Assembly (NCBI GenBank): GCA_026997055.1
Contig: JALWJU010000165.1
Coordinates: forward strand, 1 to 6,735
From: Paracoccaceae bacterium
Lineage (GTDB): Bacteria; Pseudomonadota; Alphaproteobacteria; Rhodobacterales; Rhodobacteraceae
Direction: 5' to 3'
DNA length: 6,735 nt
Below are positions 5,028 through 6,735 of the stretch, in pieces. The notes below the pieces were generated by a model, which was given only the letters and a program-made list of their open reading frames with translations, searched no databases and was not told the origin of the DNA. The position numbers were made by a program, and so were the translations under genes. Numbering within the stretch: position 1 is the first letter of the stretch; the number at the start of each line of letters is the position of its first letter.

Positions 5028-6735
5028 ATGACACGCACCCTCATAACCTCGGCACTGCCCTATATCAACGGCATCAAGCATCTGGGCAACCTGGTCGGAA
5101 GCCAGCTTCCGGCCGACCTATACGCCCGCTACCGGCGCGCGCGCGGCGACGAGGTGATGTTCGTCTGCGCCACCGACGAGCACGGCACCCCCGCCGAACT
5201 GGCCGCCGCCAGGGTCGGGCAGGCGGTGGCCGATTACTGCGCCGAGATGCACGAGGTGCAGGCGGATCTGGCGCGCCGCTTCGGGCTTTCCTTCGACCAT
5301 TTCGGCCGCTCCTCCTCACCGCACAATCACCGCCTGACCCAGCACCTCGCCGCCCGCCTCGGCGAAGCCGGGCTGATCGAGGTGGTCGAAGAAGAGCAGA
5401 TCTATTCGCCCGCCGACGGCCGCTTTCTGCCCGACCGCTATATCGAGGGCACCTGCCCCAATTGCGGCTATGACAAGGCCCGGGGCGACCAGTGCGAGGA
5501 ATGCACCAAGCAGCTCGAGCCCACCGCGCTGATCGCGCCGCGCAGCGCCATTTCCGGGGCGACCGATCTCGAAGTGCGCAAGACGCGGCACCTTTTCCTG
5601 CGCCAGTCGGCCCTGCGCGACCGGTTGCGCGACTGGATCACCTCCAAGAGCGACTGGCCGGTGCTCACCACCTCGATCGCGCTCAAATGGCTCGATGACG
5701 GCGACGGGCTGCGCGACCGCGGCATCACCCGCGACCTCGACTGGGGTATCCCGGCACAATTCGAAGGCGCGCCCTGGGAGGGGATGGAAGGCAAGGTCTT
5801 CTATGTCTGGTTCGATGCGCCGATCGAATACATCTCCGCCACCGCCGAATGGGCCGAGGCGAACGGGAAGTCGGAAAAAGACTGGAAAAGGTGGTGGAAG
5901 ACCGGCGAAGGCGCCGAAAATGTTCGATATGTGCAATTCATGGGCAAGGATAACGTCCCCTTCCACACCCTGAGCTTCCCTGCCACCCTGATGGGATCGG
6001 GCGAGGACTGGAAGCTGGTCGATTACATCAAGAGCTTCAATTATCTCAATTACGACGGCGGTCAGTTCTCCACCAGCCAGGGGCGCGGGGTGTTCATGGA
6101 CCAGGCGCTGGAGATCCTGCCCGCCGATTACTGGCGCTGGTGGCTCCTGAGCCATGCGCCGGAAAATTCCGACAGCGAGTTTACCTGGGAGAATTTCCAG
6201 CAGAGCGTGAACAAGGACCTTGCCGACGTGCTGGGCAATTTCGTCAGCCGGGTGACCAAGTTCTGCCGTTCGCGCTTTGGCGAAGAGGTGCCGGAGGGGG
6301 GCACTTACGGCCCGGCAGAAGAAGCGCTGATCGCCGCCCTTGCCGAGCGCCTGCGGGCCTATGAAGCGCATATGGATGCGATCGAAGTGCGCAAGGCGGC
6401 GGGCGAATTGCGTGCGATCTGGGTGCTGGGCAACGAATACCTGCAGGAGGCCGCGCCCTGGGCCGCCTTCAAGCAGGACCCGGCGCGCGCCGCCGCGATC
6501 ATCCGCCTGGCGCTGAACCTGATCCGCCTCTATGCGGTGCTCTCGGCGCCCTTCATCCCGGAGGCTTCGCAGCGGATGCTGGCGGCGATGCGGGCCGGGG
6601 ATACCGGCTGGCCCGAGGATGTGGAAGCCGCCCTGCAGGCGCTCGCGCCCGGCCATGCCTTCAGCGTGCCCGAGCTTCTGTTCGCCAAGATCAGCGATGA
6701 GGCGCGCGAGGAGTGGCAGGCGCGGTTTGCCGGCG
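5028..6735 (+). CDS. metG: Methionyl-tRNA synthetase, 3' end cut off by the window edge
   Basis: The frame is open to the right edge and gives 569 residues; the family form in related bacteria is about 570, so only a few codons should be missing. The enzyme charges tRNA-Met, including initiator tRNA, with methionine in the cytoplasm. Class I signatures are seen: the HIGH box as HLGN (residues 18-21) after PYINGIK, the CATDEHGTP substrate segment (47-55), a zinc-binding knuckle with Cys143, Cys146, Cys156 and Cys159, the VFYVWFDAPIEYI methionine-site stretch (257-269), FMGKDNVPFHT (304-314), and the KMSKS-equivalent loop as QFSTS (346-350). The anticodon-binding helical domain follows (about 395-530) with no added C-terminal tRNA-binding domain. 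The start ATG is supported by the LITSALPYINGIKHLG N-terminus; AAGAGA ten bases upstream is a weak ribosome binding site. The KMSKS form is discussed as a finding. Confidence 0.95.
   Translation, partial: MTRTLITSALPYINGIKHLGNLVGSQLPADLYARYRRARGDEVMFVCATDEHGTPAELAAARVGQAVADYCAEMHEVQADLARRFGLSFDHFGRSSSPHNHRLTQHLAARLGEAGLIEVVEEEQIYSPADGRFLPDRYIEGTCPNCGYDKARGDQCEECTKQLEPTALIAPRSAISGATDLEVRKTRHLFLRQSALRDRLRDWITSKSDWPVLTTSIALKWLDDGDGLRDRGITRDLDWGIPAQFEGAPWEGMEGKVFYVWFDAPIEYISATAEWAEANGKSEKDWKRWWKTGEGAENVRYVQFMGKDNVPFHTLSFPATLMGSGEDWKLVDYIKSFNYLNYDGGQFSTSQGRGVFMDQALEILPADYWRWWLLSHAPENSDSEFTWENFQQSVNKDLADVLGNFVSRVTKFCRSRFGEEVPEGGTYGPAEEALIAALAERLRAYEAHMDAIEVRKAAGELRAIWVLGNEYLQEAAPWAAFKQDPARAAAIIRLALNLIRLYAVLSAPFIPEASQRMLAAMRAGDTGWPEDVEAALQALAPGHAFSVPELLFAKISDEAREEWQARFAG

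Noticed and set aside
5316..6656. A 446-codon open frame on the minus strand, opposite metG
   Set aside because: It is a mirror of metG codon bias; the plus strand carries all MetRS motifs and the antisense translation resembles no family I know.

Overview
The window comes from a GC-rich alphaproteobacterium, most likely of the Rhodobacterales (Rhodobacter/Roseobacter/Paracoccus type). The reasons are the close family look of the taurine aminotransferase, the MocR regulator and the methionyl-tRNA synthetase, a GTTC-N7-GTTC LexA-type box, and a G/C-rich intergenic element ending in CCCCCAGAGTATTTGGCGAA, which resembles a repeat I remember from many genomes of this group. No database could be searched; names rest on recognising the translated proteins.

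Layout. (1) 1-1856, plus strand: the 3' part of a taurine:pyruvate aminotransferase gene (tpa), its stop overlapping by one base the start of a RimJ/RimL-like N-acetyltransferase gene. (2) 1857-2240, plus strand: a separate short transcription unit with its own sigma70-like promoter, a LexA-type operator over the -10 region, a good ribosome binding site and a 99-residue protein made of two tandem copies of a helical module. (3) 2241-2388: three consecutive hairpins and a family-type intergenic repeat, then the upstream region of the next gene with an 11-bp-spaced direct repeat. (4) 2389-3861, plus strand: a MocR/GabR-type regulator (winged helix plus aminotransferase fold), probably TauR, the activator of taurine use. 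(5) 3828-3969: a convergent junction with a 25-bp inverted repeat around a 16-bp tandem repeat. (6) 3970-4731, minus strand: an exported, probably outer-membrane beta-barrel protein of unknown function. (7) 4732-5027: a divergent intergenic region. (8) 5028 to the right edge, plus strand: metG, complete except for its last few codons.

How the parts fit. Tpa converts taurine and pyruvate to sulfoacetaldehyde and alanine; the MocR protein is the expected regulator of that pathway, although the transporter (tauABC) and sulfoacetaldehyde acetyltransferase (xsc) genes are not in the window. The small gene between them looks like an independent insertion into the tpa-tauR neighbourhood and, by its operator, a candidate member of the DNA-damage (SOS) response. 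The exported protein and metG are unrelated housekeeping or envelope neighbours.

The most interesting item is the LexA-boxed gene for a 99-residue internally duplicated protein, a plausible undescribed SOS-induced small protein. Second is the long inverted repeat that includes the 3' end of the regulator gene.
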